This document shows positions 26,537 through 35,098 of a stretch of DNA of 64,000 nt, piece after piece (position 1 is the stretch's first letter; every line of letters starts with the position of its first letter). The position numbers were made by a program, and so were the translations under genes. A model generated the notes under the pieces. The model was not told the origin of the DNA and did not search any database. It worked only from the letters and a program-made list of their open reading frames with translations. Source of the DNA: CAYXVJ01 sp050309435 (GTDB taxonomy: Bacteria > Bacillota > Clostridia > Saccharofermentanales > Fastidiosipilaceae); assembly GCA_050309435.1 (NCBI GenBank), contig JBNRMJ010000018.1, forward strand, positions 1-64,000, in the 5' to 3' direction.

Positions 26537-26552
26537 GGGAAGGGTGATATAA

Positions 26553-26921
26553 ATGATTAAGAAACTGGATAGAAAGAAAATCCGGCTCAGAAAGCACGCC
26601 AGAGTGCGCCTGAGAATTAATGGAACACCCGAGCGTCCCCGCCTGTCCGTCTTCCGTAGCAATTCCCACATGTATGCTCAACTTATCGACGACGTCAACG
26701 GTGTGACACTCGCGGCGAGCTCGACATTGGATCCGAGCATTAAGGCTGAGTTCTCTTACGGTGGAAATGTCCGGGCGGCAGCCGCGGTTGGCAAGCAACT
26801 GGCGGAACGCGCTTTAGCAAAGAACATTGAAACCGTTGTCTTCGATCGTGGCGGTTATGTATACCACGGCCGAGTCAAAGCTGTGGCTGAGGCGGCCCGT
26901 GAAGCCGGCCTGAAGTTCTGA
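26553..26921 (+). CDS. rplR: Ribosomal protein L18
   Basis: L18 (122 residues) binds 5S rRNA with L5. [37 protein letters not shown] and [20 protein letters not shown] are typical. It lies 16 bases after rplF. Confidence 0.97.
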   Translation: MIKKLDRKKIRLRKHARVRLRINGTPERPRLSVFRSNSHMYAQLIDDVNGVTLAASSTLDPSIKAEFSYGGNVRAAAAVGKQLAERALAKNIETVVFDRGGYVYHGRVKAVAEAAREAGLKF

Positions 26922-26937
26922 TTGAAGGAGAGAGCAA

Positions 26938-27432
26938 ATGTATAATGATCCGAAGCAAAATGAACTGATGGAGCGCGTCATCCACATTGGCAGAGTTTCC
27001 AAAACCGTCAAAGGTGGCCGTAACATGCGTTTCACAGCTCTCGTTATCGTCGGAGACGGCAACGGCAATGTAGGTAAGGGCTTGGGTAAGTCCGCCGAAA
27101 TTCCGGAAGCCATCCGCAAAGGTGTCGAGAACGCCAAGAAGAACATGATCAAGGTTTCCATGCAGAACACATCGATTCCTCATGAAGCTCTGGGTAAATT
27201 CGGCGGCAGTAAAGTTCTGCTCAAGCCCGCCAAGGCCGGTACCGGTGTTATCGCCGGCGGTCCTGTTCGTGCGGTCTGCGAATTAGCCGGCATTTCCGAC
27301 ATTCGTACCAAGAGCTTGGGTTCCAACAACCCGAACAACATGGTCAATGCAACATTCGAGGGACTCAAGTCCTTGAAAACACTGGAGGAAGTCGCTCGCA
27401 AGCGCGGCAAGAATCCGGAAGATATCATGTGA
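26938..27432 (+). CDS. rpsE: Ribosomal protein S5
   Basis: S5 (164 residues) helps keep decoding accuracy and helps unwind mRNA at the entry site. It shows [40 protein letters not shown] and [22 protein letters not shown] precedes the ATG 16 bases after rplR. Confidence 0.98.
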   Translation: MYNDPKQNELMERVIHIGRVSKTVKGGRNMRFTALVIVGDGNGNVGKGLGKSAEIPEAIRKGVENAKKNMIKVSMQNTSIPHEALGKFGGSKVLLKPAKAGTGVIAGGPVRAVCELAGISDIRTKSLGSNNPNNMVNATFEGLKSLKTLEEVARKRGKNPEDIM

Positions 27433-27448
27433 TTGGAGGTCCGTGAAT

Positions 27449-27628
27449 ATGTCTATGTTGAAGATTACTCTCGTCAAGAGCACGAACCGTGCCAAAGTTA
27501 AACAGGTGGCCACTATCGAAGCCTTGGGTCTTCGTAAAATCGGTCAGTCCGTCCTTCGTCAGGATAACGCTGCTACCCGCGGTATGATCCAGAAGGTCAG
27601 CCACCTTGTCAGCTGTGAAGAAGAATAA
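27449..27628 (+). CDS. rpmD: Ribosomal protein L30
   Basis: L30 (59 residues) is a small 50S protein. The sequence MLKITLVKSTNRAKVKQVAT, EALGLRKIGQSVLRQDNAAT and a short acidic end are typical. I use ATG 27449 with GGAGG 9 bases upstream; GTG 27443 is too close to that site. Confidence 0.95.
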   Translation: MSMLKITLVKSTNRAKVKQVATIEALGLRKIGQSVLRQDNAATRGMIQKVSHLVSCEEE

Positions 27629-27640
27629 GGGGGCCCAGGA

Positions 27641-28090
27641 ATGAAGTTAAACAATTTGACATCGAATCCCGGCAGCAACAAGAAGGCCTACCGTAAGGGC
27701 AGAGGCCCGGGATCCGGTAACGGTAAGACGGCCGGTCGCGGCCACAAGGGTCAGAAAGCCAGATCCGGCGGCGGTGTCCGTCCCGGTTTCGAAGGCGGTC
27801 AGACTCCCTTGTTCCGTCGTGTGCCGAAGCGCGGCTTTAACAATGCCCGTTTCGCCACCAACTATGTTGAGCTGCCCGTAACGCGTCTCAACGGTTTGGA
27901 AGACGGTTCTGTCGTAGACCTGGCTGCAATCGAAGCAGCCGGCATTATCTCCTTCAACCATCGCGTCGATGGTCTGAAGATTCTCGGTGGCGGTAAGCTC
28001 GAGAAGAAGCTGCACGTTAAGGCAGCGAAATTTACCGCTTCTGCCAAGCAAGCTATCGAAGAAGCTGGTGGCCAGGCAGAGGAGGTATAG
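27641..28090 (+). CDS. rplO: Ribosomal protein L15
   Basis: L15 (149 residues) is a late-assembly 50S protein. The glycine- and lysine-rich N-terminus is clear: [20 protein letters not shown], then [20 protein letters not shown]. The gene ends 3 bases before the secY start, so the two are closely coupled. Confidence 0.98.
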   Translation: MKLNNLTSNPGSNKKAYRKGRGPGSGNGKTAGRGHKGQKARSGGGVRPGFEGGQTPLFRRVPKRGFNNARFATNYVELPVTRLNGLEDGSVVDLAAIEAAGIISFNHRVDGLKILGGGKLEKKLHVKAAKFTASAKQAIEEAGGQAEEV

Positions 28091-28093
28091 CGT

Positions 28094-29395
28094 ATGGGCG
28101 GCATGTTCGACACCTTGAAAAACGCCTGGCGTCTTCCTGACCTTCGCAAGAAGCTTATCTTTACGATATGGATGATCGTCTTGTTTCGAGTGGGTGGAAA
28201 TATCCCCGTGCCCGGCGTAGACCGTACTGCCTTTACACGCCTTATCAATCAATTTGGTCAATTGGGTTCCATGCTGGACATTATGTCCGGCGGAGCTCTG
28301 GCCTCTGCTTCGATATTCGCCCTCGGCATATCTCCTTACATCAACTCGTCGATTATCATTCAGCTCCTGACCGTAGCGATTCCCGCATTGGAACGTCTGG
28401 CCAAGGAAGGTGAGACGGGTCGCAAGAAGATTCAGAAGATCACCCGTTTCGTGACGGTTGCTCTTTCGCTGGTGATGTCCTTTGCTTTCTGGTGGTCAAC
28501 CCGCCAGACGGCCACGGACGCTCTGCCTCTCTGGCTTAACGGCCTTGTCATGATCGTAAGCTTCACAGCCGGATCGTGCGTGGTTATGTGGATCGGCGAG
28601 CTCATCAACGAAAAAGGTGTCGGCAATGGTATTTCGATTATCATCTTCGCCGGTATCGTCTCCCGTGTTCCGAGCATGATCGGAACGACGTTCGCCCTGG
28701 CTCGTCAGTGGGCCGTAACGAACATCCTGCTGGCTCTCTTCGGTGTCGTGATGGTATTTGTCCTGATCGTCGCCGGAATTGTCGCCGTGTTGTTTGTTCA
28801 TCAGGCGGAGCGCCGCATCCCGATTCAGTATTCCAAACGCGTGATCGGTCGAAAGATGTATGGAGGCCAGTCCACTTACCTGCCGATCAAGGTGAACCAG
28901 TCCGGTGTTCTGCCGGTCATCTTTGCCACGAGTATCCTGCAGCTGCCGAATCTTCTGGTTACTTTCTTCTTTAGTACCAGTACGAATCCCGTAGCTGTCT
29001 GGTTCAGAGACATGGGAAAGAGCCCTTTCTACTACGTCATTATGTTCGTATTGGTAATCGGTTTTACTTTCTTCTACTCGATGATTCAGTTCAACCCGAT
29101 TGAAGTCTCCGGTAATATTCAGAAGAATGGCGGTTTCATTCCCGGTATTCGTCCGGGTCGCCCCACTTCCGATTTTATCTCGCGCACCTCGCAGCGTTTG
29201 TGCTGGTTTGACGGCCTTTTCCTGGCCCTGATTACCCTGGCACCGATGCTCGTCGGCACGATAACAGGAACAGCCAACACCGGTATCTGGTTTGGCGGTA
29301 CGGCGATTATCATTATCGTCGGTGTCTGTTTGGATCTGGTCAATCAATTGGAGTCACAGATGGCCATGCGTCATCACAAGGGTTTCCTCGATTAA
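28094..29395 (+). CDS. secY: SecY protein translocase channel subunit
   Basis: SecY (433 residues) is the membrane channel for Sec-dependent export and membrane insertion. About ten hydrophobic segments are visible. Typical features are the amphipathic start TLKNAWRLPDLRKKLIFTI, the ISPYINSSIIIQLL segment in TM2, GISIIIFAGIV, the cytoplasmic loop QAERRIPIQYSKRV, and the C-terminal IRPGRPTSDFI. It sits between rplO and adk as in most Firmicutes. Confidence 0.97.
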   Translation: MGGMFDTLKNAWRLPDLRKKLIFTIWMIVLFRVGGNIPVPGVDRTAFTRLINQFGQLGSMLDIMSGGALASASIFALGISPYINSSIIIQLLTVAIPALERLAKEGETGRKKIQKITRFVTVALSLVMSFAFWWSTRQTATDALPLWLNGLVMIVSFTAGSCVVMWIGELINEKGVGNGISIIIFAGIVSRVPSMIGTTFALARQWAVTNILLALFGVVMVFVLIVAGIVAVLFVHQAERRIPIQYSKRVIGRKMYGGQSTYLPIKVNQSGVLPVIFATSILQLPNLLVTFFFSTSTNPVAVWFRDMGKSPFYYVIMFVLVIGFTFFYSMIQFNPIEVSGNIQKNGGFIPGIRPGRPTSDFISRTSQRLCWFDGLFLALITLAPMLVGTITGTANTGIWFGGTAIIIIVGVCLDLVNQLESQMAMRHHKGFLD

Positions 29396-29408
29396 GGACA
29401 CCTGTGTT

Positions 29409-29475
29409 GGCTTCCCCAACGTAAACCAGCTTTTATCAGGCGGGGAAGCCGGCCCTCTGAATTCTTCGGAGGGCC
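29409..29475 (+). promoter_or_regulatory. Two adjacent hairpins between secY and adk
   Basis: GGCTTCCC (29409-29416) pairs with GGGAAGCC (29443-29450). Directly after it, an 11-base stem (29451-29461 with 29465-29475, one G-T pair) has only a 3-base loop. No T-run follows, so this is not a standard terminator. It may be an RNA processing or stability element that sets expression of adk-map relative to secY. Confidence 0.55.
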
Positions 29476-29509
29476 GCTTGCATGGATAGATGAAGGAGCA
29501 GTTTATTTA

Positions 29510-30175
29510 ATGAAACTAGTAATTCTAGGCCCTCCCGGCGCAGGCAAAGGCACTGTCGCACCGACTATTTCGGAGATTACCGGCAGCCGCCATATTTCCA
29601 CCGGGGAGATGTTTCGTACAAACATCAAGAATGGAACCGAACTGGGACTTCGTGCTCAGCAATATATGAGCGAAGGACAGTTGGTACCGGACTCTTTGAC
29701 CATCGACATGGTCCGCGAGACGATCGTCAACGAACAGAAGAGTGATAATTTTCTATTAGATGGTTTTCCGCGTACAGTCGAACAGGCCGAAGCCCTGGAT
29801 GCCATGCTGGCCGGAACCGGTCAGGAACTTGATGCGGTTATTTGCCTGGATGTGGACGACGATATTATCGTCAGCAGACTCAGCGGTCGACTGACCTGCG
29901 TGAACTGCGGCGCGACCTATAACGTTCGTACCCTGAAACCCCGGGTAGAAGGCATCTGCGATAACTGCGGTCACGAACTGATTGTCCGCGAAGACGATCA
30001 GCCCGCCACCATCAAAAATCGTTTGAAGACCTACCACAATCAGACCGAACCGCTCCTGGGTTATTACGAGAGACAAAACAAGATTATTCATGTCGACGGC
30101 AGCGGCAGCGCCGATGATACCAATCAGGCAATCATCAAGCTCTTTCAGGAGAGAGCCGAAGCCGGTGACATGTAA
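29510..30175 (+). CDS. adk: Adenylate kinase, zinc-lid type
   Basis: Adk (221 residues) interconverts ATP + AMP and 2 ADP in the cytoplasm. It has the P-loop GPPGAGKGT at residues 7-15 (followed by Val where Gln is most common), HISTGEMFR, and LDGFPRTVEQAEAL for AMP binding. The long lid carries two cysteine pairs, TCVNCGATY and GICDNCGHE, that bind structural zinc as in Gram-positive enzymes. The ATG follows AAGGAG. Confidence 0.97.
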   Translation: MKLVILGPPGAGKGTVAPTISEITGSRHISTGEMFRTNIKNGTELGLRAQQYMSEGQLVPDSLTIDMVRETIVNEQKSDNFLLDGFPRTVEQAEALDAMLAGTGQELDAVICLDVDDDIIVSRLSGRLTCVNCGATYNVRTLKPRVEGICDNCGHELIVREDDQPATIKNRLKTYHNQTEPLLGYYERQNKIIHVDGSGSADDTNQAIIKLFQERAEAGDM

Positions 30176-30217
30176 GCAGACGAGAAACGAATCGATCTGT
30201 ACAGTAAAGGACAAAGC

Positions 30218-30979
30218 TTGGGAATGATTAAGATAAAGACAGCCGACGAAATGAATTCAATCGCGAAAGCCGGGCGCATTGTCGCCATGGTTCTCGAAGA
30301 GATGAAAACATTCGTCCGTCCGGGCATCAGCACATTGGATATCGACAGAAAAGTCGAAAGTATCATTCGGGGCGAGGGAGCGGTTCCGTCGTTTCTGAAT
30401 TACGGAACACCGCCTTTTCCCGGATCCGCTTGTGTCTCGGTTAACGATGAAGTTGTTCACGGCATTCCTTCTGCCGCGCGTATACTAAAAGACGGAGACA
30501 TTGTTTCCGTAGACGTAGGCGCTTATTTGAACGGTTGGCACGGTGATGCCGCCCGGACCTTTCCTGTCGGAGAAGTAAGCGAAGAAGCCATGGCCCTGAT
30601 CCGAAACACCGAAGCAAGCTTTTGGGCGGCTTTCGAAATGACCAGAGTCGGCAACAGACTCGGAGACATTTCGCATGCCGTCGAAGCGGTGGCCAGGCAG
30701 TTCAATTACGGTGTCGTGAAAGAATTGACCGGTCACGGCATCGGATCGGAACTCCATGAAGATCCTCAGGTACCGAATTACGGTCGTGCAGGACACGGAC
30801 CGCGCCTTCAGGCCGGTATGGTACTCGCCGTCGAGCCGATGCTCAACCTGGGTACCGCCCGTATCGACATTCTCGATGATGACTGGACCATCGTCACCGC
30901 TGACGGTAAGTACAGCGCTCATTACGAGAACACGATCGGTATAACCGAAGACGGTCCCGTTATCTTAACTGCTCTTTAG
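30218..30979 (+). CDS. map: Methionine aminopeptidase, type I
   Basis: This enzyme removes the initiator methionine from new proteins, using two metal ions. Metal ligands are recognisable in VSVDVGAYLNGWHGDAARTF (two Asp), TGHGIGSELHEDPQVPNY (His), AVEPM (Glu) and the final AHYENTIGI (Glu). Length is ~252 residues. The start is either TTG 30218, well spaced from AAAGG at 30206-30210, or ATG 30224, which matches homologues better (MIKIKTADEM). The gene lies between adk and the KOW gene, as in many Clostridia. Confidence 0.95.
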   Translation: MGMIKIKTADEMNSIAKAGRIVAMVLEEMKTFVRPGISTLDIDRKVESIIRGEGAVPSFLNYGTPPFPGSACVSVNDEVVHGIPSAARILKDGDIVSVDVGAYLNGWHGDAARTFPVGEVSEEAMALIRNTEASFWAAFEMTRVGNRLGDISHAVEAVARQFNYGVVKELTGHGIGSELHEDPQVPNYGRAGHGPRLQAGMVLAVEPMLNLGTARIDILDDDWTIVTADGKYSAHYENTIGITEDGPVILTAL

Positions 30980-30989
30980 GAGAGAATGG

Positions 30990-31283
30990 ATGACGAAAAT
31001 TGAAAGCGGATCGATCGTTCGATCAACCGCCGGAAGAGATAAAGAACGTCTCTACCTTGTCTGGGAGAGTCAAGCTGGATTTCTTTTCGTGGTTGACGGA
31101 GACAAGCGTCGCGTAAGCAAGCCGAAACGAAAGCGTCGCAAGCATTTAAGTCAGCTTGATATGCTTGAGACAGAGGAATTCGCCGATATCAGGTCAGGAA
31201 TAAAAGACGGCACGGCCGACAGCCGCATTCGCCGTCAACTCCTCCGGTACAAGAGAAACGAAACAGATAAGATCAACGATTAA
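30990..31283 (+). CDS. KOW-domain RNA-binding protein (L14e-like)
   Basis: This 97-residue basic protein has a KOW-type fold: [20 protein letters not shown], then [20 protein letters not shown]. Proteins of this kind are common in Clostridia between map and infA and are annotated as KOW-domain or L14e-like RNA-binding proteins; their exact function is unknown. Its position 10 bases after map and 19 before infA, and its lysine/arginine-rich middle, suggest a role at the ribosome or in rRNA binding (inference). Confidence 0.8.
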   Translation: MTKIESGSIVRSTAGRDKERLYLVWESQAGFLFVVDGDKRRVSKPKRKRRKHLSQLDMLETEEFADIRSGIKDGTADSRIRRQLLRYKRNETDKIND

Positions 31284-31302
31284 TAATGAAAGGGGATCTA
31301 CA

Positions 31303-31533
31303 ATGGCAAAAGAAGATGTAATTGAAGTAGAGGGCGTGGTATTCGATGCTCTGCCGAACGCAATGTTCAAAGTCCGTCTGGACAACGGACACGAGATTCT
31401 GGCTCACATTTCAGGTAAGTTGCGTCAGCACTACATTAAGATTTTACCCGGCGATAAAGTCACGGTGGAACTTACACCTTATGACTTGAGCCGCGGGCGC
31501 ATCACCTGGAGAGGTAAAGCACCGCAACGCTAG
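31303..31533 (+). CDS. infA: Translation initiation factor IF-1
   Basis: IF-1 (76 residues) is an OB-fold protein that blocks the A site during initiation. [40 protein letters not shown] and the end LSRGRITWR are diagnostic. AAAGGGG precedes the ATG. A 180-base gap follows, which contains a strong internal promoter. Confidence 0.97.
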   Translation: MAKEDVIEVEGVVFDALPNAMFKVRLDNGHEILAHISGKLRQHYIKILPGDKVTVELTPYDLSRGRITWRGKAPQR

Positions 31534-31633
31534 TTGCTTACAAAGTAAAAACGATTTGTGTGAAGAATACAAGAAAGCGGCTGTGAAAGCAGTTAAATTC
31601 TACAACCGTCCTACCTGAATTTTCGTAATTCTC

Positions 31634-31661
31634 TTGAATTGTTCGACTATTCTGGTATAAT
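31634..31661 (+). promoter_or_regulatory. Internal promoter before rpmJ
   Basis: TTGAAT (31634-31639), 16 bases, then a perfect extended -10 (TG-g-TATAAT, with TATAAT at 31656-31661). It lies 52 bases before rpmJ in a 180-base gap of the superoperon, so the alpha part (rpmJ to rplQ) can probably be transcribed on its own. Confidence 0.7.
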
Positions 31662-31713
31662 ACTATAGCATGTGCCGATTTTAAGGCAATTATATTGTCA
31701 GGAGGAACCGACA

Positions 31714-31827
31714 ATGAAGGTAAGACCGTCCGTTAAACCGATGTGTGAGAAGTGCAAGGTCATCAAACGTAAAGGTAAAGTTATGGTGTTGTGCACGGAT
31801 CCCAAGCATAAGCAGAGACAAGGGTGA
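31714..31827 (+). CDS. rpmJ: Ribosomal protein L36, zinc-binding type
   Basis: This 37-residue protein starts [20 protein letters not shown] and contains C11, C14, C27 and His32, the zinc site of C+ L36. L36 binds near the 50S factor site and is the smallest ribosomal protein. AGGAGG is at 31700-31705. A hairpin (GATCAGG/CCTGATC, 31826-31847) begins at the stop codon and lies in the gap before rpsM. Confidence 0.97.
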   Translation: MKVRPSVKPMCEKCKVIKRKGKVMVLCTDPKHKQRQG

Positions 31828-31995
31828 TCAGGTTAACAAGCCTGATCCATTCTTTCGTTAACGACACAGCTGGGCGCGGCTGGCCGAAGCTTTTGTTTTG
31901 GCATTTGCCCTTTCGTGTTTGAATATAAATTTATGATTTTGATCGGCCGTAAAGGCAGATGAAACTGAGAAAAGACACTTTGGAGGTGTACATTA

Positions 31996-32364
31996 ATGGC
32001 ACGTATTTCGGGAGTTGATCTGCCCAATGACAAGCGCGTCGAGATAGCCTTGACCTATATTTATGGTGTTGGCAGAACTTTGTCCAATGAAATTCTTGAG
32101 AAATGTGAAATCGATCCCAATACTCGTATGAAGGATTTGTCCGATGACGAGTTGGCCAAGATCAGAGACATTTTGGAGAACCAATATACAGTTGAAGGCG
32201 ATCTGCGTCGTAACGTAGCCCTCAACATCAAGCGACTGCAGGAAATCGGCACGTATCGCGGAAGAAGACATCGCACGGGTTTACCGGTGCGTGGTCAGAG
32301 AACCAAGACGAATGCCAGAACTCGTAAGGGTCCTCGTCGCACGATGGCGAATAAGAAGAAGTAA
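31996..32364 (+). CDS. rpsM: Ribosomal protein S13
   Basis: S13 (122 residues) is in the 30S head and forms bridges to the 50S subunit and tRNA. It shows [47 protein letters not shown] and the basic C-terminal tail [18 protein letters not shown] 168-base gap separates it from rpmJ, unusual in this cluster; GGAGG precedes the ATG. Confidence 0.98.
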   Translation: MARISGVDLPNDKRVEIALTYIYGVGRTLSNEILEKCEIDPNTRMKDLSDDELAKIRDILENQYTVEGDLRRNVALNIKRLQEIGTYRGRRHRTGLPVRGQRTKTNARTRKGPRRTMANKKK

Positions 32365-32389
32365 TTCACTAATATAAGGAGGCTGTGTC

Positions 32390-32794
32390 ATGGCGAAAGC
32401 TCAGGGCAAGAAGCAAGTTACTAGAACTCGTAGAAGAGATCGTAAGAACATTGACCGAGGTCATGCTCATATCCAATCTTCGTTTAATAATACAATTGTG
32501 ACAATCACGGATGTCAACGGTAATGCCATATCCTGGTCCAGCTCCGGCGGAATGGGTATGAGAGGCTCGCGTAAGGGAACACCCTTCGCGGCACAGTTGG
32601 CTGCCGAAACCGCGGCCAAGGCTGCTTACGAGCACGGTATGCGTACTGTTGAAGTCTTCGTCAAGGGTCCGGGCGGCGGCCGTGAGTCTGCCATTCGCGC
32701 ACTGCAGGCCAATGGTCTGGAAGTAACCTTGATTAAAGATGTGACGCCCATCCCTCATAATGGATGCCGTCCGCCTAAGAGAAGAAGAGTTTAA
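32390..32794 (+). CDS. rpsK: Ribosomal protein S11
   Basis: S11 (134 residues) is on the 30S platform. [40 protein letters not shown] and the end [16 protein letters not shown] are typical. The AAGGAGG site lies before the ATG, 25 bases after rpsM. Confidence 0.98.
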   Translation: MAKAQGKKQVTRTRRRDRKNIDRGHAHIQSSFNNTIVTITDVNGNAISWSSSGGMGMRGSRKGTPFAAQLAAETAAKAAYEHGMRTVEVFVKGPGGGRESAIRALQANGLEVTLIKDVTPIPHNGCRPPKRRRV

Positions 32795-32805
32795 CGGAGG
32801 AAAGC

Positions 32806-33429
32806 ATGGCTAAATATACTGAATCGGTTTGTCGTCTTTGCCGTCGCGAAGGCGAGAAGTTGTTCCTGAAGGGCAGCCGTTGCTATAGCAGCAAGTGCGG
32901 TGTTGCAAGAAGAACTTATGCTCCCGGCCAGCATGGCCAGAGCGGCATGAGAAAGAAAACATCCGAATACGGCATGCAGCTTCGCGAGAAGCAGAAAACC
33001 AAGCGTTTTTATGGTGTTCTTGAGGCCCAGTTCCACAAGACCTATTTGACCGCAGAGAAGATGGCCGGTAAGACCGGTGATAACCTGCTGAGCCTGCTGG
33101 AGCGTCGTTTTGATAACGTCGTATACCGCATGGGTCTCGCAGATTCCCGTCCCCAGGCCCGTCAGCTCGTGCTCCATGGTCACTTTACCGTCAATGGTAA
33201 GAAGGCCAACATTCCTTCTATGTTTATGAACGCCGGTGACGAAATCGCCGTTCGCGAATCTTCTCGTTCTTCCGAGAAGTTCAAGAATGTCGAAGGCGCC
33301 CGCGCCATCCCGAAGTGGTTAAGCTTTGATGCCGAAAACCTCAAGGGAACCATCACTGCTCTTCCGGCACGTGAAGATGTTGATCTGGAAGTTCAGGAGC
33401 GTCTCATCGTCGAGCTTTACTCGAGATAA
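32806..33429 (+). CDS. rpsD: Ribosomal protein S4, four-cysteine form
   Basis: S4 (207 residues) starts 16S rRNA folding and represses alpha-operon genes in E. coli. The N-terminus carries C9, C12, C26 and C31 (VCRLCRR and RCYSSKC), the zinc-binding version found in some Gram-positives. The S4 RNA-binding domain is [20 protein letters not shown] with [13 protein letters not shown]. The C-terminus ([12 protein letters not shown]) is normal. Its gene lies in the alpha block, unlike B. subtilis, where rpsD is elsewhere. Confidence 0.98.
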   Translation: MAKYTESVCRLCRREGEKLFLKGSRCYSSKCGVARRTYAPGQHGQSGMRKKTSEYGMQLREKQKTKRFYGVLEAQFHKTYLTAEKMAGKTGDNLLSLLERRFDNVVYRMGLADSRPQARQLVLHGHFTVNGKKANIPSMFMNAGDEIAVRESSRSSEKFKNVEGARAIPKWLSFDAENLKGTITALPAREDVDLEVQERLIVELYSR

Positions 33430-33451
33430 TAAGACTGTTCATTTGAATTTA

Positions 33452-33476
33452 GTCACCATTTTTGTTCTTAGGTGAC
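33452..33476 (+). promoter_or_regulatory. Hairpin between rpsD and rpoA
   Basis: GTCACC (33452-33457) pairs perfectly with GGTGAC (33471-33476) across a T-rich 13-base loop, about 30 bases before the rpoA start. No T-run follows. It could set the ratio of RpoA to ribosomal proteins. Confidence 0.35.
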
Positions 33477-33505
33477 GGTTCAGTCATAATCGTAGGAGGT
33501 ACATA

Positions 33506-34462
33506 ATGATTGAAATTAACAAACCGGTGATTGAATCTGTTGAATCGCTGCAAGACGGCTCCTACGGAAAATTTATAGTGGAACCACTGGAGCGTGGTTA
33601 CGGCATGACACTGGGTAACTCCCTGCGTCGTGTCCTCTTATCCTCGCTTCCGGGTGCCGCTGTCACGGCCATCCGTGTCGACGGCGTTTACCACGAATTT
33701 TCGACAGCCGCAGGTGTGATCGAGGATATGACCGAGATCATCCTGAACATCAAAGGCATTCGCGCCAAATTACATATCGACGGACCCAAGACCGTATATC
33801 TCAACGCCGAGGAAGGTCGCACAGGTGCCATTACGGCAGGCGACATTTCACATGACGACGAGATCGAGATCATGAATCCCGAGCATGTCATTTGCACGTT
33901 GAACGGTTCGGGCCGTTTCTTCATGGAGTTAACCTTCAGCGAAGGGCGCGGATACAACAGCGCGGATCAGAATAAGTGGCCCAACCAGCCGATCGGTGTG
34001 ATACCTGTTGATTCAATTTTTACTCCGGTTAAGAAGGTCAACTATTCTGTTGAGAATACGCGTGTCGGTCAGTTCACTGACTACGATAAGCTGACGCTCG
34101 AAGTATGGACCGATGCTACGATCAAGGCCGAGGAAGCAATCGCCTCTTCTGCCCGTATTTTGACCGATCATTTGATGCTGTTCAGCCAGTTAACGGAAGA
34201 CAGCAAAGATGTGGCCTTCACCGAATCCCCCGAGGCCAATCCTCACAGCCAGATCCTTGATATGGCCATTGAGGACCTGGATTTCTCGATCCGTACATAT
34301 AATTGCCTGAAGCGCGCCAATATTAACTCGGTTGGTGATCTGACGGCCCGTACGGAAGATGACATGATGAAGGTAAGAAACCTCGGTAAGAAGTCTCTTG
34401 AAGAGGTTATTCAGAAGCTTGAAGAACTCGATCTGGGATTAGCCCAGCCCGGTACAGTTTGA
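33506..34462 (+). CDS. rpoA: RNA polymerase alpha subunit
   Basis: Alpha (318 residues) dimerises to assemble RNA polymerase. The N-terminal domain shows [20 protein letters not shown] and [20 protein letters not shown]. The C-terminal domain, which contacts UP elements and activators, is [20 protein letters not shown] with [20 protein letters not shown]. Length is normal and AGGAGG precedes the ATG. Confidence 0.98.
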   Translation: MIEINKPVIESVESLQDGSYGKFIVEPLERGYGMTLGNSLRRVLLSSLPGAAVTAIRVDGVYHEFSTAAGVIEDMTEIILNIKGIRAKLHIDGPKTVYLNAEEGRTGAITAGDISHDDEIEIMNPEHVICTLNGSGRFFMELTFSEGRGYNSADQNKWPNQPIGVIPVDSIFTPVKKVNYSVENTRVGQFTDYDKLTLEVWTDATIKAEEAIASSARILTDHLMLFSQLTEDSKDVAFTESPEANPHSQILDMAIEDLDFSIRTYNCLKRANINSVGDLTARTEDDMMKVRNLGKKSLEEVIQKLEELDLGLAQPGTV

Positions 34463-34490
34463 GCTTAGCTAAAAATAGGAGGAAATTACA

Positions 34491-35015
34491 ATGTCTGGAT
34501 ATCGTAAACTGGGGCGTCCCTCAGATATCCGTTTAGCGATGCTCCGTGGTCTGACAACAGAGCTGATCGTCCATGGACGGATTAAAACAACCATTAGCCG
34601 TGCGAAGGAAATTCAGCCCATTGCGGAAAAGTTGATTTCGAACGCCGCGAAGGAAGCTTCGAACTTCACCACGCGTGAAGTACTGGTCTCCGCTGCGAAG
34701 CTGGATTCCAAAGGCAACAAGGCCTTGAAGCAGAAGACTGCTTTGTCCGGTAAAAAGTTTGATGTCGTACAGCGCGAGCTGTCCACAAAGTTGGTTAAAG
34801 TCGACAACCCCAGCCGTCTGGCTGCCCGTCGCTTGTCCATGAAGTGGCTTCTGAAGAGCGTTAACACCGATGGCAAGAACGTCAATCCGGTCAACGTCTT
34901 GTTTGACGATATTGCACCGAAGTATACAGACCGTCAGGGCGGATATACCAGAATCACCAATCTGGGTCCTCGCCGCGGCGATGGAGCTGAAATGGCTATC
35001 ATCGAGCTTGTTTAA
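34491..35015 (+). CDS. rplQ: Ribosomal protein L17 with ~55-residue internal insertion
   Basis: L17 usually has about 115-125 residues; this one has 174. The N-terminus (YRKLGRPSDIRLAMLRGLTT, HGRIKTTISRAKEIQPIAEK) and C-terminus (LFDDIAPKYTDRQGGYTRI) are normal. Between them an extra segment, about residues 60-120, contains KQKTALSGKKFDVVQREL and KLVKVDNPSRLAARR. Longer L17 forms with similar text occur in some Clostridia, so I regard it as lineage-specific, not an error. It is the last gene of the superoperon. Confidence 0.95.
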   Translation: MSGYRKLGRPSDIRLAMLRGLTTELIVHGRIKTTISRAKEIQPIAEKLISNAAKEASNFTTREVLVSAAKLDSKGNKALKQKTALSGKKFDVVQRELSTKLVKVDNPSRLAARRLSMKWLLKSVNTDGKNVNPVNVLFDDIAPKYTDRQGGYTRITNLGPRRGDGAEMAIIELV

Positions 35016-35037
35016 GCTTTGGTCACGATATGATATG

Positions 35038-35070
35038 AAAGGAGGAGGCCCGGAGCTGTCCTCCTTTTTT
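35038..35070 (+). terminator. Terminator of the ribosomal superoperon
   Basis: AAAGGAGGA (35038-35046) pairs with TCCTCCTTT (35059-35067), and three more Ts follow. It lies 22 bases after rplQ. Confidence 0.9.
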
Positions 35071-35098
35071 CATTTTTGCGGAATATAGGTAAGCACGT

